From Alphaproteobacteria bacterium (GTDB lineage: Bacteria; Pseudomonadota; Alphaproteobacteria; TMED109), in assembly GCA_022825705.1 (NCBI GenBank), contig JAJDWH010000043.1:206867-270866 (forward strand): a DNA stretch of 64,000 nucleotides, read 5' to 3'. Positions 1 through 10,004 of the stretch are shown here, piece by piece. The translations under genes were made by a program, and so were the position numbers. The notes beneath the pieces are model-generated. The model did no database searches. It was given only the letters and a program-made list of their open reading frames with translations, and was not told the DNA's origin. Within the stretch, counting starts at the first letter, position 1. Each line of letters begins with the position of its first letter.

Positions 1-528
1 GCGCACGATGTCCGTCCCGCAGAGCGCGACGTGGACGCCGTGCGGCACCTCGAGCCCGCGCATCGCGACCCGGTATTGCGGGCAGCCTCGCACCAGATCG
101 ACCGGTATGACGCCATCGGCGATGATCCGCCCCGGCCCGTAGACGTCGGCGAGGAAGAGGTTGAGCGCGTTGAGCCGCTGGCGCAGCCCTCGCTCCACCA
201 CGTCCCAATCGGCCGCGTTGAGCAGCCTCGGCAGAAAGTCGATCGGGATGATCCGCTCCTGCGCGCCCTCTTCCCCGTACACCGCGAAGGTGATTCCCTG
301 GTGCAGGAAGGAGCGCTCGGCGAGCGCCTGCATGGCGGCAATCTCGTCGGGCTGCATCCCGTCGAGCGCCTCACAGAGTTCCAGGCAGTGAGCGCGCGGC
401 ACGCCGGTGGCGGTGAACATCTCGTCGTAGTACGCAGGGCGGGTCTCGTAGTCGGCGAAGAGGCGCTTCGCCGCCGAGGGGCCGCTGCCGTCGGCCACCG
501 ATTGCCTGCCGGCCGGTTCGCGTTTCAT
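1..528 (-). CDS. Circularly permuted type 2 ATP-grasp family protein, 5' part (3' end beyond window)
   Basis: The minus strand is open from an ATG at 528 to the window edge, giving 176 residues. The reading YDEMF (about residue 30), FLHQGITFAVYG, ERIIPIDFLPRLL and LNLFLADVYGPGRIIADG follows the N-terminal half of the circularly permuted ATP-grasp family (DUF404/DUF407 type). That family is thought to be an ATP-dependent carboxylate-amine ligase, usually encoded beside an alpha-E domain protein and a transglutaminase-like protein. The ATP-binding core would lie outside the window, so function cannot be checked. The frame stays open upstream of 528 and no strong Shine-Dalgarno is visible, so the start is uncertain. 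Confidence 0.8.
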   Translation of the reverse strand, partial: MKREPAGRQSVADGSGPSAAKRLFADYETRPAYYDEMFTATGVPRAHCLELCEALDGMQPDEIAAMQALAERSFLHQGITFAVYGEEGAQERIIPIDFLPRLLNAADWDVVERGLRQRLNALNLFLADVYGPGRIIADGVIPVDLVRGCPQYRVAMRGLEVPHGVHVALCGTDIVR

Positions 529-911
529 GGGGCTACGCTCGTAGTCCGCCGGACCATCGCCCGATTGTGGTTTGGAAGACCGGGACATGGCAAGCCGTGG
601 TCACCGACCGAGGTCGGCTCGGTGCCCCTGACCGCGGTGAGACATGGGTTCCGTCATTGCGGAGTCGAGCGACAATGGCGGCTAGGCTCCGGGACCTGCT
701 TGCCTTCGGGTGCGGACATAGTGTCCTACCCGTGCAGGGCAGGTCCGTCGAACTGCTCTTCTGCGATACCGAACTGCGCGTCCTCGCAACTATCGCGCGG
801 TCACGCAGGATGGACCCGCCGCCGACTCTCGAACGATGCATCCGTTCGGACGCGGATTCATTACATGTGGGGCGTTGCCTCTCTATAAAATGTCAGTGGC
901 GGAGCAGCACC
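529..911. other. Intergenic region without a supported gene
   Basis: This 383-base gap separates the ATP-grasp gene from the toxin gene at 912. Several open frames cross it on both strands, but none has a convincing start, codon pattern or family match. The plus frame near 740-810 has a short stretch (VELLFCDTELRVLA) that faintly recalls the start of RelE/HigB toxins, too weak to call. Base composition becomes less GC-rich toward 911, where the lower-GC toxin-antitoxin locus begins. Confidence 0.5.
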
Positions 912-1352
912 TCAGATGATCGGGTACGCCTTGATCACGCCGCTTCCGTACATGCCTCCCACGAATGGCGAGGGTGTTGTGGTCGCGAAGCGGACAATCC
1001 GGCGCCTGCCCTTCACGAGCAACGCGGCGATGTCCGCTCCGGTCGCGTTCTTCGCCCGAAGCACGATGATCTGCGCCGAATGTTTCCTGATTGCCTCGAG
1101 TTCGGCTACTCGATAACGGATGTTCTTGTCTTTCGTGATTGCCACCCATTGGTTACGCCCGACGAGTGCGATCCAATCCTCATCCGGCGCATCCGATGCA
1201 AGATGGTCGTCATGCACCTCGACTTTCATGCCTTCTGAGCGAAGCCGGTCCGCAATGATATGCCTTCCGAGGTTGCGATCGAGAAAGATTGTCGGCTCAG
1301 GCTGCGGCTTGGAGTTCGCACCGAATAGCTTCTTCGATTTCCTCATTTCCAC
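912..1352 (-). CDS. PIN-like toxin of VapC45 / DUF5615 type
   Basis: This 146-residue protein matches the compact PIN-like fold of VapC45-type toxins, which are predicted metal-dependent ribonucleases. Visible motifs are the N-terminal FLDRNLGRHIIADRL with its conserved Asp, DEDWIALVGRNQWVAITKDK in the middle and IIVLRAKN further on. The family usually pairs with a DUF433/HTH antitoxin, and that partner lies immediately upstream and overlaps by 56 bases (1297-1352), which implies translational coupling. The first codons (MEMRKSK) fall inside the antitoxin frame; a start inside the overlap is possible but the PIN fold would begin near residue 20 in any case. Base composition is less GC-rich than the flanking housekeeping genes, consistent with acquisition. 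RNase activity is inferred from family. Confidence 0.8.
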   Translation of the reverse strand: MEMRKSKKLFGANSKPQPEPTIFLDRNLGRHIIADRLRSEGMKVEVHDDHLASDAPDEDWIALVGRNQWVAITKDKNIRYRVAELEAIRKHSAQIIVLRAKNATGADIAALLVKGRRRIVRFATTTPSPFVGGMYGSGVIKAYPII

Positions 1353-2082
1353 GCTCGTAGTCGTACGCTAGGTCATTGATCGATTCACCTGCCTTGTAGC
1401 GCTCAGCGATGAGTTGGGTTGCGAGGCCGGTGCCGCTGATAACGGGACGGCCTGCCGAGAGCCTCGGGTCAATAACCACGATCGAGGGTGTGGCGGCGAC
1501 AGAGGCCCGGGTAAACGGATAGAGCTTGATCGGAATCCCATCGGGATCACGGTCAATGCGGCGGAGCGCTGCGCTGATGATCTCTCGCATGGCCGTTTGT
1601 CCGGCTCGGCTGATATTGATCAGTTGTCCGTATTGCTCGATGAACAGGTCAAGCCCGTCCGTTTCCAGTGCGCGACTGATCAGCGGATGGTGCTGGTCCA
1701 TTGCATGTCTGGCGTTTGCTGCCAGGTACTCGATCGCCCGTCGAATGCTCGGCATCTTTACTTCGTGCTTGCGCCGAATTGCAGCGAGAACGTGGAGTTC
1801 CGTGAGATTGATGAAGGACAGTAACGCCGGCGTGCGCTCAGGTACCTTGATGAGTGGTGCGTAGGGGTGACGACCCACCGACCAATAGCGGATCGTTGCC
1901 GCCGGGACGGTGAGGTAGTGGGCCGCCTCCGAGATCGTGTAGGCGGGGAGTTCCCGCGGATCGTTGGCCCGCGTCCGAAATTTATCCGTCAGAGTTCCTC
2001 CAGAATTCAAGCGATCATCTTTTGAGTCAAAAATAGGATACGTTATTGCCCGCCGACAGTCCATGTCAGTCAGCCCGCTCAT
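1297..2082 (-). CDS. VapB45-like antitoxin with HTH and DUF433 domains
   Basis: This 261-residue protein carries an N-terminal MerR-like helix-turn-helix at about residues 47-70 (YTISEAAHYLTVPAATIRYW). A C-terminal DUF433 domain spans about residues 195-255 (VVIDPRLSAGRPVISGTGLA, then LIAERYKAGESINDLAYDY). The arrangement is that of VapB45-type antitoxins, which bind the promoter and neutralise the downstream PIN-like toxin. The toxin gene overlaps the 3' end. The first ~45 residues are poorly conserved in such proteins, so a later start is possible. The locus appears complete and probably functional. Autoregulation is inferred; no clear operator was identified upstream. Confidence 0.8.
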   Translation of the reverse strand: MSGLTDMDCRRAITYPIFDSKDDRLNSGGTLTDKFRTRANDPRELPAYTISEAAHYLTVPAATIRYWSVGRHPYAPLIKVPERTPALLSFINLTELHVLAAIRRKHEVKMPSIRRAIEYLAANARHAMDQHHPLISRALETDGLDLFIEQYGQLINISRAGQTAMREIISAALRRIDRDPDGIPIKLYPFTRASVAATPSIVVIDPRLSAGRPVISGTGLATQLIAERYKAGESINDLAYDYERGNEEIEEAIRCELQAAA

Positions 2083-2140
2083 GACCGCGGCTGGAGACGC
2101 TCGAAGCTAGTACGCGGTCGAGCCTCCGTCGAACGCCTGA

Positions 2141-2779
2141 TCAGTGGTGGTGTGGAACCTCCGCTTCCGCCGCGGCGTCCGCCTCCAGGTCCACCGGCAA
2201 TTCCGGCATCGGCTCCCCGGCCAGGGCGATCTCGACGCCCTGGTGCACGGGCACCGGCAATTCGACCGGCTCGTCCGCTTCGGCGTAGTCCGCGAACGCG
2301 TGCGACAGGATCCAGGCGTGCGCGTCCGGGAAGTCGGTGCGCACACAGAGGACATGGTCGCCGAACCGGGCGATTGCCCGAAGGTCGGGTACCGCGAACG
2401 CAAACGGGGCATCGCCCTGCATCAGCGCTGCGGCATCGCCGAGCGACAGCAGGAGAACGCGGAGCTGGTCGGTGGCGATCAGGTCGGCCAGGCGCTGCAG
2501 CGTCCGCGCCCGTGCCACCCTTGTGCTGGCCTCCGGCAGGTGTTCCTCAAGGAACGCCTGGATGCGCTTGGCCTTGGGATAGCTCTCGGCGTCCGCCCGC
2601 GACGCCCCGATCACGAGGTGGCGCTGGCGGTAGACCTGCCACTGCCGGTAGGGAGTGTGGGCCCTCGCCGGGACGGCCCCGAGGACGCCGGCGAGAAAGG
2701 CTCCGAGGAGCGCCCGCCGGGTGGCGCGCGCTCCTCGGGAGCAAAGGGTCTCAGTTCCTGTACTTGTCGAAGACGTCAA
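2141..2779 (-). CDS. Exported TAXI-like small solute-binding-type protein
   Basis: This 212-residue protein has a twin-arginine-like N-terminus (ATRRALLGAFLAGVLGAVPA, ending ARA), so export is likely. The mature part (YRQRHLVIGASRADAESYPK, then RVLLLSLGDAAALMQGDAP and GDHVLCVRTDFPDAHAWIL) resembles shortened TAXI-type substrate-binding proteins seen in alphaproteobacteria. The acidic tail ends in three histidines, perhaps a metal-binding tag. The ATG at 2779 lies inside the 3' end of the formamidase gene (29-base overlap), so the two form one transcription unit, and a role in the same amide or nitrogen pathway is inferred. The ligand is unknown. Confidence 0.6.
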   Translation of the reverse strand: MTSSTSTGTETLCSRGARATRRALLGAFLAGVLGAVPARAHTPYRQWQVYRQRHLVIGASRADAESYPKAKRIQAFLEEHLPEASTRVARARTLQRLADLIATDQLRVLLLSLGDAAALMQGDAPFAFAVPDLRAIARFGDHVLCVRTDFPDAHAWILSHAFADYAEADEPVELPVPVHQGVEIALAGEPMPELPVDLEADAAAEAEVPHHH

Positions 2780-4019
2780 GGTTCAGGACCGCGGTGACCA
2801 CGTAGTTCGGCACGTCGACGACCTGCCCGACCCGGAGGTCGACCGCGACGCTTGCCAGGATGTAGGCCTGTTCGCGCGTCATCCCGTGCTCGGCCTGGAT
2901 GTAGTCGATCATCTGGATCAGCGCGTGCCGCGCGGCGAGGGTGAGGTCCTCGCTCAGGTTCTCGAGCGCCCCAATCTTCTCCGATTCGAGGTAGGTCACG
3001 TAGATCGGGACCTCGCCGGCCGTCTTGAGCGGCAGGCCGATCGTCTGGTGGAACCGGGTCGGCTCGATGTCGCGGATCTCGTCGTTGCCGGAGACCTGCG
3101 GTGCCACCATGCCGGCGGCGCCACCCTCGATGATGCTCGTCCGCACCGTCACCACGGCGCCGATCTCGATCGCCGTGCCGGAGACCTCGCCGTCGCCCTG
3201 GGCATAGTGCACGTCACCGATGAACAGGCCGCAGCCGTCCACGTAGCACGGGAAGATCATCGTCGTGCCGACCTGGGTCTGCTGGACGTCCATGTTGCCG
3301 CCGTTCTCGCGGGGCGGGATGGTCCGGAGACAGTCGGCGCTGTGGCTTCCCTCAGGTCCGCACACCGCGGCCGGCAGGCCGCCGATGGGCTGGGGTGCGA
3401 GCGCGATGCCGCCGGCCTCGGCGAGTGCGGCCTCGCGGGCCTTCCAGGCCTGGACCTCGGGCTCGCCCGGCAGCACGCCGATCGATCCGGGGAACGCCTC
3501 GTAGGGCACCGTGATGCCCGGCATCTGGTCGGACACCGCGCCCCGCGCGGTGAGCTTCCAGTTCACGATGTAGGACTCGGTGTAGAGGTCGCGCAGGAAC
3601 CCGAAACCGGGGACGATCAGCGTGTAGCCATACTGGTCGGGGTCGATCGCGAGCAGTTCGACCGCGAGGGCGTCGCCCCGCTTGGCCCCGTTGATGTGCA
3701 CGGGTCCGGTCATCGGATGCACGAGGTTGAGGTCGAGCGCCGCCATGTCGTCGGCGATCGAATCCAGGGTCAGGTCGGAATCGAGCGCATCACGCGTGCC
3801 CATCGTGATGATGTCGCCCGGGTTCGCATGGGCCACCGGCGGGATCGCCGGGTGCAGGCGATTCATGCAGCTCGGATCGTCGGCGCAGTGGTCGCCCTGC
3901 TTGGCGATCACGACCTCCGTCGCCCATTGGGAATCAGTGGTATCGGCTCGGGCCGTGAAGGCGGCAGCGAGCGCGGCGGTAAGGATGAACGGGAGCAAGG
4001 CCCGGAATATCGTTGGCAA
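2751..4019 (-). CDS. Acetamidase/formamidase family protein with signal peptide
   Basis: This 422-residue protein belongs to the FmdA/AmdA family, which hydrolyses formamide or acetamide to ammonia and the acid. Typical features are HPAIPPVAHANPGDIITMGT near residue 60, NLVHPMTGPVHINGA, GDVHYAQGDGEVSGTAIE and a C-terminal YILASVAVDLRVGQVVD. Unlike the cytoplasmic enzymes it starts with a Sec-type signal peptide (RALLPFILTAALAAAF, cleavage after ARA), so it should act in the periplasm. Cysteine pairs such as CADDPSC could form disulfides there. The start is TTG at 4019 with a GAGGAGG ribosome site just upstream. It is cotranscribed with the small exported protein downstream and divergent from the SUF operon. 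Confidence 0.85.
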   Translation of the reverse strand: MPTIFRALLPFILTAALAAAFTARADTTDSQWATEVVIAKQGDHCADDPSCMNRLHPAIPPVAHANPGDIITMGTRDALDSDLTLDSIADDMAALDLNLVHPMTGPVHINGAKRGDALAVELLAIDPDQYGYTLIVPGFGFLRDLYTESYIVNWKLTARGAVSDQMPGITVPYEAFPGSIGVLPGEPEVQAWKAREAALAEAGGIALAPQPIGGLPAAVCGPEGSHSADCLRTIPPRENGGNMDVQQTQVGTTMIFPCYVDGCGLFIGDVHYAQGDGEVSGTAIEIGAVVTVRTSIIEGGAAGMVAPQVSGNDEIRDIEPTRFHQTIGLPLKTAGEVPIYVTYLESEKIGALENLSEDLTLAARHALIQMIDYIQAEHGMTREQAYILASVAVDLRVGQVVDVPNYVVTAVLNLDVFDKYRN

Positions 4020-4202
4020 TTCAGCCTCCTCGACGCCGCCGCAAGGGCAGCGCAGTCAGGGTCCCGCAACGCTCGCGGCGTGAGGGTGGCCGAACTTTCG
4101 CACCCGCATCACGCGGGCCAGACATGCACCCGCCGGGCGCCCAGCGACGGGCCCGGCATACTCGCACCCGACCGTTGCAATGACAGACATTAGCACAGCC
4201 GA

Positions 4203-4250
4203 ACATGCAATAGTTGACTCAATTGGTCTTGAATACTAAGTGTTGCATGT
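4203..4250 (+). promoter_or_regulatory. SUF operon promoter with IscR type 1-like box
   Basis: The left half ATAGTTGACT (4210-4219) fits the left half of the E. coli IscR type 1 consensus (ATASYYGACT, from memory) at all ten positions; the right half (4225-4234) keeps about half. TTGACT at 4214-4219 can also serve as the -35 element. An 8-base perfect inverted repeat, ACATGCAA (4203-4210) and TTGCATGT (4243-4250), encloses the site. The element sits about 30 bases upstream of the Rrf2 gene, so autoregulation of the SUF operon by the iron-sulfur form of its product is the likely role. Confidence 0.6.
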
Positions 4251-4278
4251 CGACCTACCGGACGGGGAGGAGGATCCC

Positions 4279-4733
4279 ATGCTCCGTGTCAGTCGGCTCG
4301 CGGACTACGCCGTTCTGCTAGCAGGGCGTATGGCCCGCGAGCCTGCACGCACATTCACCGCAGCAGCGCTGGCCCGGGACATGCACCTCCCGGCGCCCAC
4401 CGTCACCAAGGTACTGGCGGCGCTCACGCGCGCGGGCCTGGTGGAATCGCAGCGCGGCCCGCGCGGCGGCTACCGCAGTGCGCACGCCGCGACCGACATC
4501 TCGGTCGGCGCCGTGATCGCCGCGATCGACGGCCCCGTAGCGCTCACCATCTGCGCGGAGGGAGGCGATGCCTGCGACCTCATGGAGATCTGCCCGTCCG
4601 CGGCCAACTGGCAGCGTATCAACGAGGCGGTCCGTTCCACCCTTGAAGGCATATCGCTGGAGGAACTGACCGGCGGCGGTGCGCGCTTCCCGCTGCCCGC
4701 CCCCCCTGTTGCCGCTGTGCCGGAGATGGCCTC

Positions 4734-4737
<4 letters not shown>
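4279..4737 (+). CDS. Rrf2-family regulator of SUF iron-sulfur assembly
   Basis: The 152-residue product is an Rrf2-type winged-helix repressor. The DNA-binding domain occupies residues 1-75 ([40 protein letters not shown] wing). Three cysteines at 92, 99 and 105 ([17 protein letters not shown]) match the cluster-ligating cysteines of IscR/SUF regulators. It should sense iron-sulfur status and control the downstream genes. ATG 4279 is chosen over an in-frame start at 4240 because GGGGAGGA lies at the right distance and the family begins MLR(L/V)S. The stop overlaps the sufB start as GTGA, so the regulator is translated as part of the operon. Confidence 0.92.
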
Positions 4738-6208
<1,471 letters not shown>

Positions 6209-6212
<4 letters not shown>

Positions 6213-6964
6213 GCGAACCACTTCTCACGATCCGCAACCTTCGGGCCAGCGTCGACGACAAGGAGGTGCTGAAGGGCATCGACCTGAGCGTCGCGGCCGG
6301 CGAGGTCGCCGCCATCATGGGGCCGAACGGGTCGGGCAAGTCGACCCTGTCGAACGTGCTCGCGGGCCGGGACGGCTACGAGGTCACCGACGGCGAGGTT
6401 CGCTACGACGGGCAGGACCTCCTCGCGATGGAGCCCGAGGAGCGCGCGGCCACCGGGGTCTTCATGGCGTTCCAGTACCCGGTCGAGATTCCGGGCGTCG
6501 TCAACGCCACCTTCACCCGCACCGCCCTCAACGCCCAGCGCAAGGCGCGGGACGAGTCCGCGATCGATGCGATCGATTTCCTGAAGCGCGCCCGCGCGAC
6601 CCTGGCCCGGCTCGAGATGGACGAGGACTTTCTCCGGCGCGACGTCAACGCCGGCTTCTCGGGCGGGGAGAAGAAGCGGAACGAGATTTTCCAGATGGCC
6701 ATGCTGGAGCCCCGGCTCGCGATCCTCGACGAGACGGATTCCGGCCTCGACATCGACGCCCTCCGGATCGTGGCGACGGGGGTCAACGCCATGCGCAACC
6801 CCGAGCGCGCCCTGGTCGTCATCACGCACTACCAGCGGCTGCTCGAGTATGTCGTGCCGGATTCGGTGCACGTCCTGGCTGACGGGCGGATCGCCCGCTC
6901 GGGCGACCGCGAACTCGCATTGGAACTGGAACGGGCCGGCTACGCGGCCTTCCAGCCGGCCTGA
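6209..6964 (+). CDS. sufC: Fe-S assembly ATPase SufC
   Basis: SufC is the ABC-type ATPase of the SUF scaffold complex and drives conformational change in SufB/SufD rather than transport. The 251-residue sequence shows Walker [10 protein letters not shown] at residues 38-46, the family signature [13 protein letters not shown], Walker B with [14 protein letters not shown], and the H-loop [15 protein letters not shown] 6209 overlaps the sufB stop. No membrane segment is present, as expected for a cytosolic ATPase. Confidence 0.97.
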
Positions 6965-6968
6965 CCCC

Positions 6969-8321
6969 ATGACCGACGCATGGCTGGCAGGACAGCGAAC
7001 GGCGTTTGCCGCCTGCCGTGACACGCTCCCCGGCTCGGGCACGCCCTGGGTCGACGCACTTCGTGCAGAGGCCTTCCGCCAGTTCGAGGAAGACGGCCCG
7101 CCGACGGCGAGGATCGAGGAATGGCGGTCCGGGCCGACCGCGGCCCTCACCGGCCAGGTCTTTGCGCCCGCGGCGCCGGACGGCGCGCGAGCGGCAGCGG
7201 TGCCGGCTCCGTACCTCGAGGGACCGCGCCATCGGCTCGTGTTCGTGGACGGCCGGTTCAGCCGCGGTCATTCCGACGCCGGCGAGCCGCCGAAAGGGGT
7301 TCGTCTCACCACGCTCGGCGCACTGCTGGCGGAGAATCCGCAGGCGGCACGCGACCTCATCGGCGACCCCGACGCGTTTGCCGAGGAGCGGCTGTCGCGC
7401 GTCACCGACCGCCGCCCCCAGGCGCTGGTGGCGCTGAATACGGCGCTTGCGTCCGACGGAGCCGTCCTGCTGATCGAGGACGGTGTCGCGCTTGCCCATC
7501 CGCTCGAGGTCGTGCACGTCACCCGCGAGACGGAGGAACCGCGAGCCCATCACCTCCGCACCCTGATCGCGCTCGGCGCCGGTGCCCGGGCGCACGTGGT
7601 CGAGATTCATGCGGGCGGCAGCGCCGGCGTCTGGACCAACCACGTCACCGACATCGCGGTCGGCGCCGGGGCGCGCCTCGAGCACGTCCGGGCCGACGCG
7701 GGATCCGCGACCGCCGTGCACGTCAACGTTGCCCACGCCCGCCTTCGGGCTGGCGCCGCCTATGCCGGGTTCGTGCTGGCCGCGACCAGTGGCGCCGTCC
7801 GGGCCGAGACGCGTCTTGCGCTTGAGGAGCCGGGCGCCGACGGGGAGGTCAACGGCGTCTGCCTGGCAAAGGGGACAGGCCACATCGACGCGCTGACCCG
7901 TCTCGATCACCACGCCCGCGAGGGGACGAGCCGGCAGCTCTGGCGGGGCATCTTCGCCGACACGGCGCGCGGCGCCTTCCAGGGACGGATCCGGGTGCTC
8001 CCGGATGCCTCGGGCACCAACGCGGCGCTCGACAACCGCAACCTGCTCCTGAACGCCGGCGCCCGGGCCGAAAGCAAGCCGGAACTCGAGATCCTCACCG
8101 ACGACGTGGCGTGCAGCCACGCCTCCGCGACCGGCGAACTCGACGCCGACGCGCTGTTCTACCTCCGCTCCCGCGGCCTGTCCGAGCGGCTGGCGCGGGC
8201 CCTGTTGATGGAGGCCTTCACCGGCGCCGTGGCTGACCGCATCGCCCACGAGGGCGTGCGCGACTTCATCCGGCGCTTGGTCGACGAGCGACTGCACGCA
8301 CTGGGGAGTGCCACATCATGA
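6969..8321 (+). CDS. sufD: Fe-S cluster assembly protein SufD
   Basis: SufD (450 residues) is the SufB paralogue that completes the SufBC2D scaffold and is needed for iron acquisition into the cluster. The N-terminal helical part (WVDALRAEAFRQFEEDGPP, then RIEEWR) and the C-terminal core (GVCLAKGTGHIDALTRLDHH, then GAFQGRIRVLPDASGTNA, KPELEILTDDVACSHASATG) are typical. The CSHASATG region is where SufD carries its conserved histidine. It starts four bases after sufC and overlaps sufS by four bases (ATGA). No defects seen. Confidence 0.95.
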   Translation: MTDAWLAGQRTAFAACRDTLPGSGTPWVDALRAEAFRQFEEDGPPTARIEEWRSGPTAALTGQVFAPAAPDGARAAAVPAPYLEGPRHRLVFVDGRFSRGHSDAGEPPKGVRLTTLGALLAENPQAARDLIGDPDAFAEERLSRVTDRRPQALVALNTALASDGAVLLIEDGVALAHPLEVVHVTRETEEPRAHHLRTLIALGAGARAHVVEIHAGGSAGVWTNHVTDIAVGAGARLEHVRADAGSATAVHVNVAHARLRAGAAYAGFVLAATSGAVRAETRLALEEPGADGEVNGVCLAKGTGHIDALTRLDHHAREGTSRQLWRGIFADTARGAFQGRIRVLPDASGTNAALDNRNLLLNAGARAESKPELEILTDDVACSHASATGELDADALFYLRSRGLSERLARALLMEAFTGAVADRIAHEGVRDFIRRLVDERLHALGSATS

Positions 8322-9562
8322 ACGCGCCCGCGGGCCAGAACCCCGAAATCCTCGCCGCACGGGACGATTTCCCGCTGCTGGCGCGCCCGATGAACGGTCG
8401 TCCGCTCGCGTTCCTCGACAGCGCCGCGAGCGCCCAGAAGCCCCGCGCGGTGCTGGACGGACTCCGGGACTTCTACGAGTCGGAATACGCCAACGTGCAC
8501 CGGGGGGTCTACCTGCTCTCGGCGCAGGCCACCGACCGGTACGAGGCCGCGCGCGAGACCGTGCGCCGCTTCCTCAACGCCGGCCGGCCCGAGGAGATCG
8601 TGTTTACCCGGGGCGCGACCGAGGCGATCAACCTGGTGGCCGAGACGCTCGGCCGGAGCGGCCGCCTCGAGCCGGACGACGAGATCGTGCTCACGGTGCT
8701 CGAACACCACTCCAACATCGTGCCGTGGCAACTGATGCGCGATGCGACCGGCGTGCGCATTCGCGCAGCTGCCGCCGACCAGGACGGGAATGTCGACGTC
8801 GAGGCGGTCTTTCGGGAGGTGACCGACCGGACCAAGCTCATCGCGTTCTCGCACGTCTCCAACACCACCGGCACCGTGCTCCCGGCCCGCGAGATCTGTC
8901 ACCGGGCCCGTGAACGGGGAATCCTCACGCTGGTTGACGGCTGCCAGGCCGTCCCGCACGCGGCCGTCGACGTGGCAGACCTCGCCTGCGACTTCTACAC
9001 GTTCTCGGGCCACAAGCTCTACGGGCCTTCGGGGATCGGCGCGCTCTACGGACGGCTTGACCTGCTGACGTCTCTCCCGCCCTGGCAGGGCGGCGGTTCC
9101 ATGATCGAGGAAGTGACGTTCGAGCGGACGACGTATGCACCGCCGCCGGCGCGCTACGAGGCCGGCACCCCGAACATCGCGGGTGCGGTCGGGCTGGCCG
9201 CCGCCATCGACTACGTGCAGCGTTTCGGGAGCGAGAACATCCAGCGCCACGAGAGCGTCGTGCTGAAGTACGGGGTCGACCGCCTGCAGGCAGTCGACGG
9301 CGTGCGCCTGATTGGCACGCCCCGCCATCGAGCCGGCTCGATCTCGTTCGTGATGGACGACGTGCACCCCCACGACGTGGGGACCGTGCTCGACCGGGAA
9401 GGGGTTGCCGTCCGGGTCGGGCATCACTGCGCACAGCCCGCGATGCGCCACTTCGACGTGCCCGCGACCATTCGCGCTTCGCTCGGCATCTACACGCACG
9501 CTTCGGACTTCGACGCCCTGGTCGAAGGTCTCGGCAAGGTAAAGGGGCTGTTCCAGTTGTGA
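8318..9562 (+). CDS. sufS: Cysteine desulfurase SufS (class II)
   Basis: This 414-residue PLP enzyme removes sulfur from cysteine and passes the persulfide to a SufE- or SufU-type acceptor. The PLP-binding lysine is K233 in SGHKLYGPSGIG. The catalytic cysteine is C371 in RVGHHCAQP. LEHHSNIVPWQ and SHVSNTTGT are cofactor-pocket motifs of the SufS/CsdA group. The four-base overlaps with sufD and sufU place it firmly in the operon. The SufU gene directly downstream suggests that SufU is the sulfur acceptor or zinc-dependent partner here, because no sufE is present in the window. Confidence 0.97.
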   Translation: MNAPAGQNPEILAARDDFPLLARPMNGRPLAFLDSAASAQKPRAVLDGLRDFYESEYANVHRGVYLLSAQATDRYEAARETVRRFLNAGRPEEIVFTRGATEAINLVAETLGRSGRLEPDDEIVLTVLEHHSNIVPWQLMRDATGVRIRAAAADQDGNVDVEAVFREVTDRTKLIAFSHVSNTTGTVLPAREICHRARERGILTLVDGCQAVPHAAVDVADLACDFYTFSGHKLYGPSGIGALYGRLDLLTSLPPWQGGGSMIEEVTFERTTYAPPPARYEAGTPNIAGAVGLAAAIDYVQRFGSENIQRHESVVLKYGVDRLQAVDGVRLIGTPRHRAGSISFVMDDVHPHDVGTVLDREGVAVRVGHHCAQPAMRHFDVPATIRASLGIYTHASDFDALVEGLGKVKGLFQL

Positions 9563-10002
9563 TCGACCTTCGCGACCTCTACCAGGAAGTCATCCTCGAC
9601 CACAGCCGAAACCCGCGGAACGCCGGGCGGCTGACGGAGCCGAGCGGCACGGCCAAGGGACACAATCCCCTCTGCGGCGACTTGATCACGCTTGATGTCC
9701 TGGTTGAGGACGGAGTGATCCGCGACGTATCGTTCGACGCCCGGGGCTGCGCGATCTCCGTGGCCACGGCCTCCATCATGTCCGACATGCTGAAAGGCAA
9801 GACCCTCGAGGAGGCACACGACCTCTTCCGGCGGTTCCAGAAGATGCTGACGGGTCCGGACGCCGAGGCCGAGGGTCTCGACAAGCTGGAGGTGCTGGCC
9901 GGCGTGCGCGAGTTCCCCATGCGGGTGAAGTGCGCCACGCTGCCGTTCCATACGCTGCGTGCCGCGCTTGACAACGAGCCGGGAACGGTCCAGACGGAAT
10001 AG
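9559..10002 (+). CDS. sufU: SufU-type sulfur relay / Fe-S scaffold protein
   Basis: The 147-residue protein has the three conserved cysteines of SufU/IscU: C39 in NPLCGD, C64 in ARGCAIS and C125 in VKCATLPF, plus the partner Asp41. The roughly 20-residue insert between the second and third cysteines is characteristic of SufU over IscU. In Firmicutes SufU is a zinc protein that accepts sulfur from SufS; the same role is inferred here. Translation starts at GTG 9559 overlapping the sufS stop. Confidence 0.93.
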   Translation: MIDLRDLYQEVILDHSRNPRNAGRLTEPSGTAKGHNPLCGDLITLDVLVEDGVIRDVSFDARGCAISVATASIMSDMLKGKTLEEAHDLFRRFQKMLTGPDAEAEGLDKLEVLAGVREFPMRVKCATLPFHTLRAALDNEPGTVQTE

Positions 10003-10004
10003 CC

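Noticed and set aside
675..905. Possible RelE/HigB-like fragment (VELLFCDTELRVLA)
   Set aside because: Only about 15 residues look similar, without the downstream core motifs or a paired antitoxin.
2655..4193. Plus-strand open frame of 512 codons opposite the formamidase gene
   Set aside because: Mirror frame of a clearly recognised gene; its composition is dominated by Arg, His, Gly and Asp, as expected of antisense reading.
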